Assembly: GCF_900143065.1 (NCBI RefSeq)
Contig: NZ_FRCX01000001.1
Coordinates: forward strand, 248,001-312,000
Source of the DNA: Duganella sacchari
GTDB taxonomy: Bacteria; Pseudomonadota; Gammaproteobacteria; Burkholderiales; Burkholderiaceae_D
Reading direction: 5' to 3'
Length of the DNA stretch: 64,000 nt
A program made the position numbers and the translations under genes. The notes under the pieces are model-generated. The model saw nothing but the letters and a program-made list of their open reading frames with translations, made no database searches and was not told the DNA's origin. The first letter of the stretch is position 1. Each line of letters begins with the position of its first letter. Of the stretch, positions 16,889-28,169 are shown one piece after another.

Positions 16889-19021
16889 ATGAAACCTGCC
16901 ATCTACGCTGCGCTGCTCGCCCTGGCGGCATCCGCAGCCACTGCCGCCGACATTCCACCCGCCCCCGTCGCGCGCGTGGAGCCCGTCAGCGATACCTACT
17001 TCGGCGAAGCCATCGTCGACCGCTACCGCTGGATGGAGAACGACAAAGATCCCGAGTGGCTGCCCTTCCTCAAGCAGCAAAACGCCCACACCCGCGCCAT
17101 CCTCGACACGCTGCCCCGGCGCGATGAACTGCTCAAGCGCATCCAGCAGCTGTCCGGCGACATCGCCGCGCCCGCGCATATGCAGAAGACCGCCACGCGC
17201 CTGTTCTACCAGCAGCGCCCGGCCGGCTCCAACAACTTCAAACTGTTCGTGCGCGAGAACGGCAAGGACCGTGTGCTGGTCGATCCACCCAAGCTCGATA
17301 CCAAAGACAGCCACATCTCGCTGGACTGGTGGCAAGCCTCGCCGGACGGCAGCAAGCTGGCTTACGGCCTGTCGAAAGACGGCAGCGAAGACTCGGTGCT
17401 GCACATCATGGACGTCCGCAGCGGCACCGTGCTCAAAGAACGCATCGCCGACACGCAAGGCGCCAGCCCTAGCTGGCTGGCCGACAGCTCCGGCTTCTTC
17501 TACAACCAGCTGACCGGCAAGGTCAACACGCCGGAACGGTTCCTCGACTCGCAAGTACGCTTCCACAAAGTCGGCAGCGACGCGGGCAAAGATCCGATCC
17601 TGATGAAGCGCGGCCTGGATCCAGCCGTCCAGTACGAAAACATCCAGATGCCGCTGATCTTCGCCTCGTCGCACTCGGCCACCGCGATCCTGATGCTGGC
17701 CGACGTGCGCCAGGAAAAGCGCATCTACACCGCACCGTTGAAAGACGTCCTGGCCCGCAAGGCCAAATGGCAGCTGGCCGCCGACTTTGCCGATGAAGTC
17801 AGCGAGTTCGATCTGACTGGCGACAATCTGTACCTGCTGTCCACGCGCAGCCATCCGCGCGGACGCATCGTGAAGACGTCCGCCAAAGCGCCATCGTTTG
17901 CAGCCGCCACCGAAGTGGTGCCGGAATCCACGCTGGTATTGCAAAGCATGGCGCGCGCCAGGGAAGGCTTGTACATCCGCTCCATCGATGGCGGCCTGGG
18001 ACGCCTGCAACGCCTGAACAACGACGGCAAAGTCACCAGCATCGCCCTGCCCTTCGACGGCACGCTGGGCGCCATCGACGCCGATCAGGATGCACCGGGC
18101 GCACTGGCGATTCTGTCCGGCTGGTTGCAGCCGACCGGCATCTGGTCCGTCAATGCGGATGGCAAACTGGCCGATACCGGCATCACGCCCAAACCGGCCA
18201 TCGACGTCAGCGCCTATACCACCGAGCGCCGTTTCGCGACCGCCAAGGACGGCACGCAGATACCGTACAGTGTGATCTACAAAAAAGGCCTGAAGCTGGA
18301 CGGTAAAAACCCTGCCTTCATCTCCGCTTACGGCAGCTACGGCGCGGCCGCGTATTCGCCTGCCTTTGCGGGCCGCACGCTGGCATTGGTCGATCAGGGA
18401 GCAGTTGTCGGCTACGCCAACGTCCGCGGCGGCGGCGAGTTTGGCCGCGAATGGCACCGTGCAGGACAACTGGAAAACAAGCCGAACACCTGGCGCGACC
18501 TGATCGCCGTGTGCGAAGACATGCAGGCCAAGGGTTACACTTCGCCGGCGTATCAGGCGATCGGCGGACGTTCGGCGGGTGGCATCACCATGGGCCGCGC
18601 GCTGGAAGAACGTCCGGACCTGTTTGCGGCCGTGGTGTCCGGCGTCGGCTGGCACAACCCACTGCGCTACGTGGCGGAACAAAACGGCTATGGTGAAGAA
18701 CCTGAATGGGGTGCGATTGCCGATCCTGCCGGCTTCAAGGCATTGAAGAGCATCGACAGCTACCAGCAGGTGGTGGACGGCGCCAGGTATCCTGCGATCC
18801 TGCTGACCACTGGCGTCACCGATCCGCGCGTCGCGCCGTTCCATCCGGCGAAGATGGCGGCGCGCCTGCAAACCGCGACCGCCAGCGGCAAGCCTGTGCT
18901 GTTGCGTGTGGATTTTGACGCCGGCCACGGCATGGGCTCGACGCGTGCGCAACAGGATGCGGAGGCGGCAGATACTTACGCCTTCATCCTGTCGCAGACT
19001 GCGGGCGCCGCCGCGCGGTAA
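16889..19021 (+). CDS. Prolyl oligopeptidase-family serine peptidase (S9A)
   Basis: A 710-residue exported peptidase with a signal peptide (cut near TAA). Residues 30-430 form the beta-propeller that limits access to short peptides (YRWMENDKDPEWLPFLKQQN is typical of the family). The C-terminal alpha/beta hydrolase domain has the triad Ser562 in GGRSAGG, Asp645 in TDPRVAPFHPAKM and His680 in DAGHG. It probably acts on proline-containing oligopeptides in the periplasm. It stands alone, preceded by a hairpin (16852-16880). Confidence 0.92.
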   Translation: MKPAIYAALLALAASAATAADIPPAPVARVEPVSDTYFGEAIVDRYRWMENDKDPEWLPFLKQQNAHTRAILDTLPRRDELLKRIQQLSGDIAAPAHMQKTATRLFYQQRPAGSNNFKLFVRENGKDRVLVDPPKLDTKDSHISLDWWQASPDGSKLAYGLSKDGSEDSVLHIMDVRSGTVLKERIADTQGASPSWLADSSGFFYNQLTGKVNTPERFLDSQVRFHKVGSDAGKDPILMKRGLDPAVQYENIQMPLIFASSHSATAILMLADVRQEKRIYTAPLKDVLARKAKWQLAADFADEVSEFDLTGDNLYLLSTRSHPRGRIVKTSAKAPSFAAATEVVPESTLVLQSMARAREGLYIRSIDGGLGRLQRLNNDGKVTSIALPFDGTLGAIDADQDAPGALAILSGWLQPTGIWSVNADGKLADTGITPKPAIDVSAYTTERRFATAKDGTQIPYSVIYKKGLKLDGKNPAFISAYGSYGAAAYSPAFAGRTLALVDQGAVVGYANVRGGGEFGREWHRAGQLENKPNTWRDLIAVCEDMQAKGYTSPAYQAIGGRSAGGITMGRALEERPDLFAAVVSGVGWHNPLRYVAEQNGYGEEPEWGAIADPAGFKALKSIDSYQQVVDGARYPAILLTTGVTDPRVAPFHPAKMAARLQTATASGKPVLLRVDFDAGHGMGSTRAQQDAEAADTYAFILSQTAGAAAR

Positions 19022-19685
19022 TCAGAACCTTTCGTATTCCTGCAGGTAGCGCCACTCGCCTGCCGGCAGGCTGGCCATGGAGATGCGTCCGATGCGGATG
19101 CGCTTCATGGCCACGACCTTCAGACCGACTTCCTTGCACAGCTTTTCGATGGTGCCGAACTTGAGGCCTTTGACGGCCCAGCGCATGCGCGTCTCGTTCT
19201 GCCAGCTCACCTTGCCGTTGATCTGGTTCAGCTGCTGCAAACCGCCTTCGATAATGGTGCCGGCAACTTCAACGATGATCTCCTGCTCCACCATGTCGTC
19301 GCTGAATTTGCGGTTGACGCGGAAGTCTTGCGTGAACACGGTCAGGCCGCTGGCCTTGGCGTCCAGTGGCAGGTGTTCGGTGAGGTTCGCTACATGGCGC
19401 TTGAGGAAGCGTTGGCCTGGCGCGGTGCGGGTCAACGTATCGGCACGCAGCAGGTGCTGCGGCTGAGCGGCGTCCGCCGGTTTATGCAGCAGCAGTGTGA
19501 CGGGCACGATCTCCAGCAGCGTCGCGTCTTCGGCGACGGTGACTTCCTGCTCGGGCCTGACGCGCGCGCCCGGTTCTTCGACGACGACGCCATCAATGCT
19601 GACGAAACCGCCTTCGATATAAATTTCCGCTTCGCGGCGTGAGCATGGGCGGTCTTCCGCCACACGTTTGGAGAGGCGTACGCTG

Positions 19686-19693
<8 letters not shown>
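19022..19693 (-). CDS. RNA pseudouridine synthase, RluF/RsuA type
   Basis: A 223-residue enzyme from a TTG start at 19693. GGAG lies 5 nt before that TTG, and no ATG or GTG upstream fits. The N-terminal S4 RNA-binding domain reads RLSKRVAEDRPCSRREAEIYIEGG. The catalytic domain has GLTVFTQDFRVNRKF in place of the usual GLLLLT[N]D[G] region, where the catalytic Asp is conserved in LDAKASGL. It isomerises uridine in 23S or 16S rRNA; the exact target is not decidable. Its start overlaps the end of the threonine aldolase gene by 8 nt. Confidence 0.8.
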
Positions 19694-20695
<1,002 letters not shown>

Positions 20696-20696
<1 letters not shown>

Positions 20697-21595
20697 TACG
20701 CTGCCTCTTCGGTAAAGAACCGGTTGCCCATTTCCTGAAGACCGACAGTCTCCAGCACTTCTTTCAGACGTTCCGCCGGGCGCTTGCGCGGCAGGTTTTT
20801 GTAGGTCGCGATGATGAGTTCATTCTTCATCGAGTGCTCCCAGCCCACCAGCTCCGTCACGGTAACGCTGTAGCCGTGCGCTTCCAGTTGCAGGCAGCGC
20901 AGCACGTTGGTGATCTGGCTGCCGAATTCACGGGTGTGAATCGGATGGCGCCAGATTTCGGTCAGCGCGGATTTGCCCAGCGACTGGCCCTTGTTCTTCT
21001 TGAGGACCGAAGCCACTTCGGCCTGGCAGCACGGCACCAGCACGATGTGCCTGGCCTTCTTCTTCAATGCAAACTGGATGGCGTCATCGGTCGCCGTATT
21101 GCAGGCGTGGAGCGCGGTGATGATGTCGATCTGTTCCGGCAGCAGTTTGGACTCGGTGGACTCGGCCACCGACAGCGGCAGGAACGACATGCCGGGGAAG
21201 TTGAACTGCTTGGCCAGCTCCTGCGAGCGCGCCACCAGCTCTTCGCGCGTCTCGATGCCGTAGATGTGCGAGCCGCGATGTGCGTCTCCCTGCAGCGCCT
21301 TGAAGAACAGGTCGTAGATGATGAAGCCCAGGTAGGACTTGCCCGCACCGTGATCGACCAGCGACACGCTGTCCTTTTCGGCCAGCACTTCCTTGAGCAG
21401 CGGCTCGATGAACTGGTACAGGTGATAGACCTGCTTCAGCTTGCGGCGGCTGTCCTGGTTCATCTTGCCATCGCGCGTGAGGATGTGCAGTTCCTGCAGC
21501 AGCGCCACGGTCTGGCCTTCACGGATTTCCGGCATGTTGTCGGCGCTGGTGACGGTGGCGCCGATCTTTGCCGCGGTGTTCTTAGGCTGCTTCAT
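20696..21595 (-). CDS. Class I SAM-dependent methyltransferase (Methyltransf_32 type)
   Basis: A 299-residue protein. The SAM-binding motif is VDHGAGKSYLGFIIYDLFF. Further on are HACNTATDDAIQFAL and VLVPCCQAEV, typical of the PF13679 group, some of whose members methylate RNA. ATG 21595 was chosen over longer reading because it overlaps iscX by 14 nt and the upstream part is not protein-like. Its place at the end of the isc operon suggests co-transcription, but a role in Fe-S assembly is unproven. Confidence 0.75.
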
Positions 21596-21776
21596 CGATC
21601 CACGCCTGCTGAACTGCTTCGAGGACCTTTTCACCACCGCGCGACGTGTCATCATCAAACTCGTCGAGCGCGATGATTTTGTTGTGCAGATCGGTAAAGC
21701 GGATGGTGGCCGGATCGACGTCCGGATACTTGTCGTACAGCGCTTCCGCAATCGCGGTGATGTCAGTCCACTTCAT
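21582..21776 (-). CDS. iscX: Fe-S assembly protein IscX
   Basis: A 64-residue acidic protein, MKWTDITAIAEALYDKYPD then RFTDLHNKIIALDEF, matching the conserved IscX/YfhJ pattern. It binds IscS and iron and modulates cluster assembly. ATG 21776 starts the conserved sequence; a longer in-frame start at 21827 would run into fdx. It is the terminal standard isc gene, 1 nt after fdx. Confidence 0.93.
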   Translation of the reverse strand: MKWTDITAIAEALYDKYPDVDPATIRFTDLHNKIIALDEFDDDTSRGGEKVLEAVQQAWIDEAA

Positions 21777-21777
21777 A

Positions 21778-22119
21778 TCAGTGCCCGCCTTCGCTTGCGT
21801 GATTGATGGTGTACTTCGGAATTTCAACTACCAGGTCTTCGTCCGCCACCACAGCCTGGCACGACAGGCGCGACACGGCTTCCAGGCCCCAGGCCTTGTC
21901 CAGCAGGTCTTCTTCGGTTTCGCTGGCTTCGTTGAGCGAGTCGAAGCCTTCACGCACCAGCACGTGGCAGGTGGTGCAGGCGCACGACTTCTCGCAGGCG
22001 TGCTCGATGTGGATGTCATTTTCCAGCATGACGTCGCACAGGGTTTTGCCGGCTGGGGCTTCAACGACCGCGCCATCTGGGCACAGCTTTGCGTGGGGCA
22101 GGAATACGATTTGTGGCAT
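21778..22119 (-). CDS. fdx: ISC-type [2Fe-2S] ferredoxin
   Basis: A 113-residue adrenodoxin-type ferredoxin supplying electrons to Fe-S cluster assembly. The cluster Cys pattern is visible in HACEKSCACTTCHV with a fourth Cys in RLSCQAVV. Its position between hscA and iscX is that of Fdx in other isc operons. Confidence 0.96.
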   Translation of the reverse strand: MPQIVFLPHAKLCPDGAVVEAPAGKTLCDVMLENDIHIEHACEKSCACTTCHVLVREGFDSLNEASETEEDLLDKAWGLEAVSRLSCQAVVADEDLVVEIPKYTINHASEGGH

Positions 22120-22138
22120 GAGAACTCTTTTCTAAATA

Positions 22139-24019
22139 TCAGACTACTTGATCCAGCGCTTTGCCGGCCAGCGCGCTACGCACACTGCGGTCCATGCGGC
22201 GCGATGCAAATTCTTCGGTGCCGTGAGCCAGCGCTTCAACCGCCGCCTTCACCGCCTGGTGATCCACCGCACCGGTCAGCGACTGGGCGACGATCTCGCG
22301 GGTACGCACCATCAGTGCATCGACCGCCACGCGCTCATCATCGGACAGCAGCGCGCCATCTTCATCCAGCGCCGATTGCGTCGCCAGCAGGATGCGCTCC
22401 GCCTCGACCTGCTCTTCCCGCAGCGCACGCGCCTTCATGTCGCCTTCGGCCGATGCGTGCGAGTCCTGCAGCATGCGCGCGACGTCATCGTCACCCAGGC
22501 CATACGACGGCTTGACGGTGATGGACGCTTCCACACCCGAGCGCAGTTCACGTGCCGACACCGACAGCAGACCATCCGCGTCCACCTGATACGTGATGCG
22601 GATACGCGCCGCACCAGCCGCCATCGGCGGGATACCGCGCAGTTCAAAGCGTGCCAGCGAGCGGCAATCGGCCACCAGTTCACGCTCGCCCTGCAGCACA
22701 TGCACAGCCAGCGCGGTCTGGCCATCCTTGAACGTGGTGAACTCCTGCGCGCGCGCGCAAGGAATCGTCGAGTTGCGCGGGATGATCTTCTCAACCAGGC
22801 CGCCCATGGTTTCAATACCCAGCGACAGTGGAATCACATCCAGCAGCAGCCAGTCATCGCCCGCCGCGCGGTTGCCGGCCAGCAGATTCGCTTGTACGGC
22901 GGCGCCCAGCGCTACCACCTTGTCAGGATCGATATTCGCGTGCGGCGTGGTGTGGAAATGCTCGCTGACCGCGCGGTGCACATGCGGCATGCGCGTCGCA
23001 CCGCCGACCATGACCACGCCATCGACATCGTCCGCATCGACATTGGCGTCGCGCAGCGCTTTCTTGATGGCTTTCATGGTCTTTTCGATCAGGTGTTTGG
23101 TGATCTCCTGGAACTTCTCGGCGGTGATGGTCAGGTGTACCTGCTCGCCCGACTTCAGTGCGGCATCCACCGTCACTTCGGCCTTGGTGGACAGCAGTTC
23201 CTTGGCTTCACGCGCTTTCACCATCAGCAGCGCGGTGTCTTCGTCCGATAGCGGCGCCAGCTTTTCTTCCTGGTGAATGTAGCAGAACAGGCGATGGTCG
23301 AAGTCGTCGCCACCCAGCGCTGAATCGCCGCCGGTGGCCAGCACTTCAAACACGCCCTTGCTCAATTTCAGAATCGAGATATCGAAGGTGCCGCCGCCCA
23401 GATCGTAGACCGCGTAGACGCCCTCCGAGCCGTTATCCAGGCCATAGGCGATCGCGGCGGCCGTCGGCTCGCTCAGCAGGCGCAGCACGTTCAGGCCGGC
23501 CAGCTGCGCTGCATCCTTGGTCGCCTGGCGCTGCGCGTCATCGAAGTAGGCCGGCACGGTGATGACCGCGCCCACCAGATCGTCGCCCAGCGAGTCTTCC
23601 GCGCGCTGACGCAGTGTGGCCAGAATCTGCGCCGACACCTCCACCGGGCTCTTGACGCCAGCAACGGTTTTCAGCTGCACCATGCCCGGAGCATCAACAA
23701 ACTGATACGGCAGGTTCTCTGCGTAAGCGATATCCGCCAGGCCACGGCCCATGAAGCGCTTCACCGACACGATGGTGTTCTTGGGGTCAGTGGTCTGCGC
23801 CGCCTGCGCCTTGTAGCCGATGTTGGCATGGCCGTTCGGCAGATAGCGCACCACGGATGGCAGCAGCGCACGGCCATCTTCATCGTTGAGCACTTCTGGA
23901 ATGCTGTTGCGCACAGTCGCCACCAGCGAGTTGGTGGTGCCCAGGTCGATCCCGACCGCCAGCCGGTGCTGGTGCGGTGCAGTGGACATGCCTGGTTCGG
24001 AAATTTGCAGAAGTGCCAT
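22139..24019 (-). CDS. hscA: Fe-S chaperone HscA (Hsp70 family)
   Basis: Specialised Hsp70 that binds the LPPVK loop of IscU and drives cluster transfer. The 626 residues match the family length. Visible are [42 protein letters not shown] and the substrate-binding region beginning [15 protein letters not shown] placed the start at ATG 24019 ([10 protein letters not shown]), the conserved N terminus, rather than 24097. It follows hscB with a 58-nt gap. Confidence 0.96.
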   Translation of the reverse strand: MALLQISEPGMSTAPHQHRLAVGIDLGTTNSLVATVRNSIPEVLNDEDGRALLPSVVRYLPNGHANIGYKAQAAQTTDPKNTIVSVKRFMGRGLADIAYAENLPYQFVDAPGMVQLKTVAGVKSPVEVSAQILATLRQRAEDSLGDDLVGAVITVPAYFDDAQRQATKDAAQLAGLNVLRLLSEPTAAAIAYGLDNGSEGVYAVYDLGGGTFDISILKLSKGVFEVLATGGDSALGGDDFDHRLFCYIHQEEKLAPLSDEDTALLMVKAREAKELLSTKAEVTVDAALKSGEQVHLTITAEKFQEITKHLIEKTMKAIKKALRDANVDADDVDGVVMVGGATRMPHVHRAVSEHFHTTPHANIDPDKVVALGAAVQANLLAGNRAAGDDWLLLDVIPLSLGIETMGGLVEKIIPRNSTIPCARAQEFTTFKDGQTALAVHVLQGERELVADCRSLARFELRGIPPMAAGAARIRITYQVDADGLLSVSARELRSGVEASITVKPSYGLGDDDVARMLQDSHASAEGDMKARALREEQVEAERILLATQSALDEDGALLSDDERVAVDALMVRTREIVAQSLTGAVDHQAVKAAVEALAHGTEEFASRRMDRSVRSALAGKALDQVV

Positions 24020-24077
24020 GAGACGGGACCTGTATTTTTTGTAGTACTTGAAGCGGCGCCAGACAGGCGCCAGCGCA

Positions 24078-24593
24078 TCAAGCTTCGATTGCTTCAAAGG
24101 CGAAGCGGACTTCTTCGCCGAATTTTTCGAGGAACATCAGCGCGCGCACGCCTTGGGCGGCGGCGGCGAAATCACCTGCGTTGATCTGCTGTTCGATCTG
24201 CGCCAGCTGCTGCTTGCGCGCTGCGCGCAGCTGACCGTCCAGCGACTCCAGCGCATCGCTGTCCCTGGCGGCGCGGGCATCGCCCAGCTCTTCACGCCAC
24301 TCCATCTGCTGCATCAGGAACGCCATCGGCATGGCCGTATTCGACTCGGTCTGCAAATCAACGCCATGCAGCTCGCACATATACTGCGCGCGCTTCTGCG
24401 GATTTTTCAGGGTCTGATAGGCTTCGTTGGCGCGGGTGGCCCACTGCATCGCCACGCGCTTTTCAGCGTCGGTGGCATTGACGAACTTGTCGGGATGGAC
24501 GCGGCTTTGCACGTCGCGGTAGGCGCTGTTCAGCGCATCCGCGTCGACGGCAAACTGCTGTGGCAGATGAAAGAGCTCAAAGTGATTCTGCAT
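24078..24593 (-). CDS. hscB: Fe-S co-chaperone HscB
   Basis: A 171-residue J-type co-chaperone. The N-terminal J domain carries the essential HPD in [11 protein letters not shown]. The C-terminal three-helix domain binds IscU. It stimulates the HscA ATPase and delivers IscU. It lies 6 nt after iscA. Confidence 0.96.
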   Translation of the reverse strand: MQNHFELFHLPQQFAVDADALNSAYRDVQSRVHPDKFVNATDAEKRVAMQWATRANEAYQTLKNPQKRAQYMCELHGVDLQTESNTAMPMAFLMQQMEWREELGDARAARDSDALESLDGQLRAARKQQLAQIEQQINAGDFAAAAQGVRALMFLEKFGEEVRFAFEAIEA

Positions 24594-24599
24594 GACGTG

Positions 24600-24923
24600 T
24601 CAGACGCGGAAGCTTTCACCGCAACCGCAAGCGTCTTTCTCGTTCGGGTTGTTGAACTTGAAGCCTTCGTTGAGGCCTTCACGTGCGAAGTCCAGCTCCG
24701 TGCCGTCGATGTACGGCAGGCTTTTCGGATCGACGAACACTTTCACGCCGTGCGATTCGAAGATGCTGTCTTCGGCCGTCACTTCGTCCACGTATTCGAG
24801 CTTGTAGGCCATGCCCGAGCAGCCGGTGGTACGCACGCCAAAGCGCAAACCGATGCCCTTGCCGCGGCGCTCGATGTAGCGGTTGATGTGTTTCGCTGCT
24901 TTTTCGGTCAGGGTGATTGCCAT
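24600..24923 (-). CDS. iscA: A-type Fe-S carrier IscA
   Basis: A 107-residue A-type carrier with the three conserved cysteines: GCSG in the middle and CGCG near the C terminus ([12 protein letters not shown]). It moves clusters or iron from IscU to target proteins. Its place between iscU and hscB is canonical. Confidence 0.97.
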   Translation of the reverse strand: MAITLTEKAAKHINRYIERRGKGIGLRFGVRTTGCSGMAYKLEYVDEVTAEDSIFESHGVKVFVDPKSLPYIDGTELDFAREGLNEGFKFNNPNEKDACGCGESFRV

Positions 24924-24968
24924 TTGATTCTCCCGCGCCCCAGCGTTGACTGGGGCGACGTGTCGTAA

Positions 24969-25361
24969 TTACGCTGCTACGGTTGCGTGCTTGTTCTGGT
25001 AGTCCAGCACCGCTGCCTTGATGGCGTCTTCCGCCAGGATCGAGCAATGGATCTTCACTGGCGGCAGCGCCAGCTCTTCGGCGATCTGGGTGTTCTTGAT
25101 GGCCAGTGCCTGATCCAGGGTTTTGCCCTTGACCCATTCCGTCACCAGCGAGCTGGAAGCGATGGCCGAACCACAGCCATAGGTCTTGAACTTGGCGTCT
25201 TCGATCACGCCATCGGCGCCCACTTTGATTTGCAGCTTCATCACGTCGCCGCAAGCAGGCGCGCCCACCATGCCGGTGCCTACACTGTCGTCGCCTTTTT
25301 CGAAGGCGCCAACGTTACGTGGGTTTTCGTAGTGGTCCAGTACTTGTTCCGAGTAAGCCAT
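24969..25361 (-). CDS. iscU: Fe-S scaffold IscU
   Basis: A 130-residue scaffold on which the [2Fe-2S] cluster is built. The three cluster cysteines are in GAPACGDVM, KTYGCGSA and KIHCSIL, and the HscA-recognition loop LPPVK directly precedes the last. It lies 24 nt after iscS. Confidence 0.97.
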   Translation of the reverse strand: MAYSEQVLDHYENPRNVGAFEKGDDSVGTGMVGAPACGDVMKLQIKVGADGVIEDAKFKTYGCGSAIASSSLVTEWVKGKTLDQALAIKNTQIAEELALPPVKIHCSILAEDAIKAAVLDYQNKHATVAA

Positions 25362-25385
25362 TTTGATGCTCCTGTATCTGTAAAA

Positions 25386-26642
25386 TTAGTGGGCTGCCCA
25401 TTGGATCGAGCTGATGTCGATACCTTCTTTGAACATATCCCACAGCGGCGACAGTTCACGCAGTTTGTGTACCTTGGACTTCATCAGTTCAATCGCGAAG
25501 TCGATATCGGCTTCAGTAGTGAAGCGGCCGATGGTGAAACGGATCGAGCTGTGCGCCAGTTCGTCGCTACGGCCCAGCGCGCGCAATACATAAGATGGTT
25601 CCAGCGAGGCCGAAGTACAAGCGGAACCCGACGACACGGCCAGGTCTTTCACCGCCATGATCAGCGACTCGCCCTCGACGTAGTTGAAGCTGACGTTGAG
25701 GTTGTGCGGCACGCGGTGTTCCATGTCGCCGTTGATGTAGGTTTCTTCGATCTCTTGCAGGCCTTTGGCCAGACGGTCGCGCAGCGCCTTGATGCGGGCG
25801 ATTTCGCTGTCCATTTCCACCTTCGCCAGGCGGAAGGCTTCGCCCATGCCGACGATCTGGTGGGTTGGCAGCGTGCCGGAACGCAGGCCGCGCTCATGGC
25901 CGCCACCGTGCATCTGGGCTTCGATCCGCACGCGCGGTTTGCGGCACACGTACAGCGCGCCCACGCCTTTCGGGCCATAGGTTTTGTGCGCGGTGAAGGT
26001 CATCAGGTCAACCTTGGTCTTTTGCAGGTCGATCACCACCTTGCCGGTCGCTTGCGCGGCGTCGCAGTGGAAGATGATGCCTTTCGAACGGCAGAATTCG
26101 CCGATTTCCGCGATCGGCTGGATCACGCCGATCTCGTTGTTGACGTACATGACCGAGATCAGGATGGTGTCCGGGCGCACGGCGGCAGCGATCTGCTCGA
26201 CGGTGACCAGGCCATTGTCCTGCGGTTCCAGGTAGGTCGCTTCAAAGCCCTGGCGCTCCAGTTCACGCACCGTGTCCAGTACCGCTTTGTGCTCGGTCTT
26301 GACGGTGATGATGTGCTTGCCCTTGGTCTTGTAGAACTGCGCCGCGCCCTTGATGGCCAGGTTGTTCGATTCGGTGGCGCCCGAGGTCCAGATGATTTCG
26401 CGCGGGTCGGCATTGACCAGCGCCGCAACGTTGGCACGCGCCTCTTCCACCGCCTTTTCCGCGGTCCAGCCGTACATATGGCTGCGCGAAGCCGGATTGC
26501 CGAACTGCTCGCGCAGGTACGGAATCATCGCATCGGCAACGCGTGGATCGATTGGCGTGGTAGCCGAATAGTCCATATAGATCGGGAAATGCGGCGCGGT
26601 CTGGAACTTCACGTCAGCGATGTTTTTTTCTGGGGCGTTCAT
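25386..26642 (-). CDS. iscS: Cysteine desulfurase IscS
   Basis: PLP enzyme taking sulfur from cysteine for clusters and tRNA thiolation. The 418 residues include the PLP Lys220 in TAHKTYGP and the catalytic loop Cys342 in [10 protein letters not shown]. The N terminus carries about 14 residues more than the usual 404-residue form ([14 protein letters not shown] before [12 protein letters not shown]). The gene follows iscR by 19 nt. Confidence 0.97.
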   Translation of the reverse strand: MNAPEKNIADVKFQTAPHFPIYMDYSATTPIDPRVADAMIPYLREQFGNPASRSHMYGWTAEKAVEEARANVAALVNADPREIIWTSGATESNNLAIKGAAQFYKTKGKHIITVKTEHKAVLDTVRELERQGFEATYLEPQDNGLVTVEQIAAAVRPDTILISVMYVNNEIGVIQPIAEIGEFCRSKGIIFHCDAAQATGKVVIDLQKTKVDLMTFTAHKTYGPKGVGALYVCRKPRVRIEAQMHGGGHERGLRSGTLPTHQIVGMGEAFRLAKVEMDSEIARIKALRDRLAKGLQEIEETYINGDMEHRVPHNLNVSFNYVEGESLIMAVKDLAVSSGSACTSASLEPSYVLRALGRSDELAHSSIRFTIGRFTTEADIDFAIELMKSKVHKLRELSPLWDMFKEGIDISSIQWAAH

Positions 26643-26661
26643 CTGGTTACTCCGTTAGGGC

Positions 26662-27144
26662 TTACAGCGGGGCGTGGTTGCCGTTGAGATGCATTACAAC
26701 CACGTTCTGCTCAGCATTCTTTTGCTTTTGTTGATCGACCAGATCCTGCAGCGAAACGGAATCCAGATAATCAACCATCTTTTCATTCAGCGTGGCCCAC
26801 AGTTCGTGGGTCATGCAGCGCGCGCCACTGGCAGCGTCGGCGCCATGGCAATTCTCCTTGCCGCCGCACTGGGTCGCATCAAGCGGCTCATCCACGGCAA
26901 TGATGATGTCGGCGACCGTGACCTTGTCGGCGCGTCGCGCCAGACTGTAGCCACCGCCCGGACCGCGGATCGATTCAACGATCTCGTGGCGGCGCAGCTT
27001 GCCGAACAGCTGCTCCAGGTAAGACAGCGAAATCGCCTGACGCTGGCTGATGCCGGACAGCGTCACTGGACCTTTGCCTTGGCGCAAAGCCAGATCGATC
27101 ATCGCAGTCACAGCAAAACGGCCTTTGGTGGTCAGACGCATCAC
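26662..27144 (-). CDS. iscR: Fe-S cluster regulator IscR
   Basis: A 160-residue Rrf2-family winged-helix regulator. The N terminus MRLTTKGRFAVTAMIDLAL is typical. The cluster cysteines lie around 92-106 (CGGKENC and GARC) with His nearby. With a [2Fe-2S] cluster it represses its own operon. A matching type 1 box lies 50 nt upstream. It heads iscR-S-U-A-hscB-A-fdx-iscX. Confidence 0.96.
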   Translation of the reverse strand: MMRLTTKGRFAVTAMIDLALRQGKGPVTLSGISQRQAISLSYLEQLFGKLRRHEIVESIRGPGGGYSLARRADKVTVADIIIAVDEPLDATQCGGKENCHGADAASGARCMTHELWATLNEKMVDYLDSVSLQDLVDQQKQKNAEQNVVVMHLNGNHAPL

Positions 27145-27193
27145 TACCTCGGTTGGGTTAAAATATCGCCCTTGTTGCTAATCGTAAAGCCCG

Positions 27194-27219
27194 ATTAGTT
27201 GAACGATTTAGTCAAGTAT
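27194..27219 (-). promoter_or_regulatory. IscR type 1 binding site
   Basis: On the minus strand the left half reads ATACTTGACTAAAT, matching the E. coli type 1 consensus ATASYYGACTRWWW at every position. The right half (CGTTCAACTAA) keeps about seven of eleven bases of YAGTCRRSTAT. A -10-like TATACT overlaps its upstream edge (27215-27220), so bound IscR would block the promoter. It supports negative autoregulation of the isc operon. Confidence 0.7.
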
Positions 27220-27274
27220 ACCAAACTTTAATAAAGCTTGCTGGCGCCCCCTCGGTCAGCCCGGTCAGCCCCGG

Positions 27275-28051
27275 TTAGCCCTTAAGCAACTGCATCGGCT
27301 GGAACAGCTGGTGCATGTCCTTGTTGCCGATAAAACTCAGGTTGTAAGGATGTTCCGCGACGATTTGCGGGAAATCTTTCATTACAGGCAACTTACTCAG
27401 CAATTCGGCGATTTTTCCCCACAGCACCATGGTAGGCACGGTCCGCGCCTGCGCGGCCAGTCCCCGCATCACCGTTTCAAAGAACGGCAGCCAGGCTTTG
27501 GCGTCCTTGGCCGGGGCCACATGGCTGCGGAACACCAGAGAAGCGTTGAGCAGCAGAAAACCCTGCTGCGTCAACTTGTGCTGCATGTCGGCCAGGGTCT
27601 GGATGTGGGTGCCGGCGCCGCTGCGGGCACGGGCCGACACCGCCGCCATGGCTTCGCCAGCCGTATTTTCCAGCTGCAATTGACCATCCGCCACCAGCAG
27701 CATCTTCATGAAGTTGCGCAGCGAGGTGGCCTTGTTGACTGGCTTGGACAGTCCACCGCCGGCCTCGTCCGACCACAGGCGGCCAACTGCCCCATCCATG
27801 AAACAGACGCCCGTGGCACTCTCTGCTCGGGGATATGGCCCCTCGCCCACCAGTACATACTTCACTTGCTGCATCGGCAGGGCGAACGCGGCAAACAGCC
27901 GCTGTTCGGTCGGCAGGTACTGGTCCTGCGCCAGTTGCGGCAGGTAATCCGGCGTGGCCGCCATCATGGCTTCCAGCCCCTCGATCAGCAGCGGGCGCCA
28001 GGAAATATCGGCGCGCTCGAGCGCCGCCAGAATGGTGGTCGGGATCGTCAT
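27275..28051 (-). CDS. Uracil-DNA-glycosylase-like protein with altered active site
   Basis: A 258-residue protein of the UNG fold, from ATG 28051. The order of motifs follows family 1: GEGPYP (69-74) where UNG has GQDPYH, GVCF (81-84), LLLNASLVFR (166-175) for LLLNTVLTV, LWGKIAE (210-216), and EHPYNLSF (His234) for HPSPLS. The catalytic Asp and the following His of GQDPYH are Gly71 and Pro74, while His234 and the stacking Phe84 remain. It may be inactive on uracil, use another base, or bind DNA only. It ends about 130 nt from iscR and is divergent from the S41 peptidase. Confidence 0.7.
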   Translation of the reverse strand: MTIPTTILAALERADISWRPLLIEGLEAMMAATPDYLPQLAQDQYLPTEQRLFAAFALPMQQVKYVLVGEGPYPRAESATGVCFMDGAVGRLWSDEAGGGLSKPVNKATSLRNFMKMLLVADGQLQLENTAGEAMAAVSARARSGAGTHIQTLADMQHKLTQQGFLLLNASLVFRSHVAPAKDAKAWLPFFETVMRGLAAQARTVPTMVLWGKIAELLSKLPVMKDFPQIVAEHPYNLSFIGNKDMHQLFQPMQLLKG

Positions 28052-28108
28052 CAGGGAAAAATGCTTTCGGGGAAAGGTGAGATTGTAACGTGCCCGGCCC
28101 CGCAACGG

Positions 28109-28138
28109 CACTTTCTGATGGGAAAGTGATAATATAAT
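28109..28138 (+). promoter_or_regulatory. Inverted repeat and -10 element before the S41 peptidase
   Basis: CACTTTC (28109-28115) and GAAAGTG (28122-28128) form a 7-bp palindrome with a 6-nt centre, immediately upstream of TATAAT at 28133-28138. The palindrome occupies the -35 region and could be an operator. Confidence 0.45.
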
Positions 28139-28169
28139 TTTCAAATAAATGTCTAACTGTGGGGAATAA

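Noticed and set aside
16751..18952. 733-residue minus-strand reading frame over the prolyl oligopeptidase gene
   Set aside because: It is antisense to a gene with a clear catalytic triad, and its translation has no domain or plausible fold.
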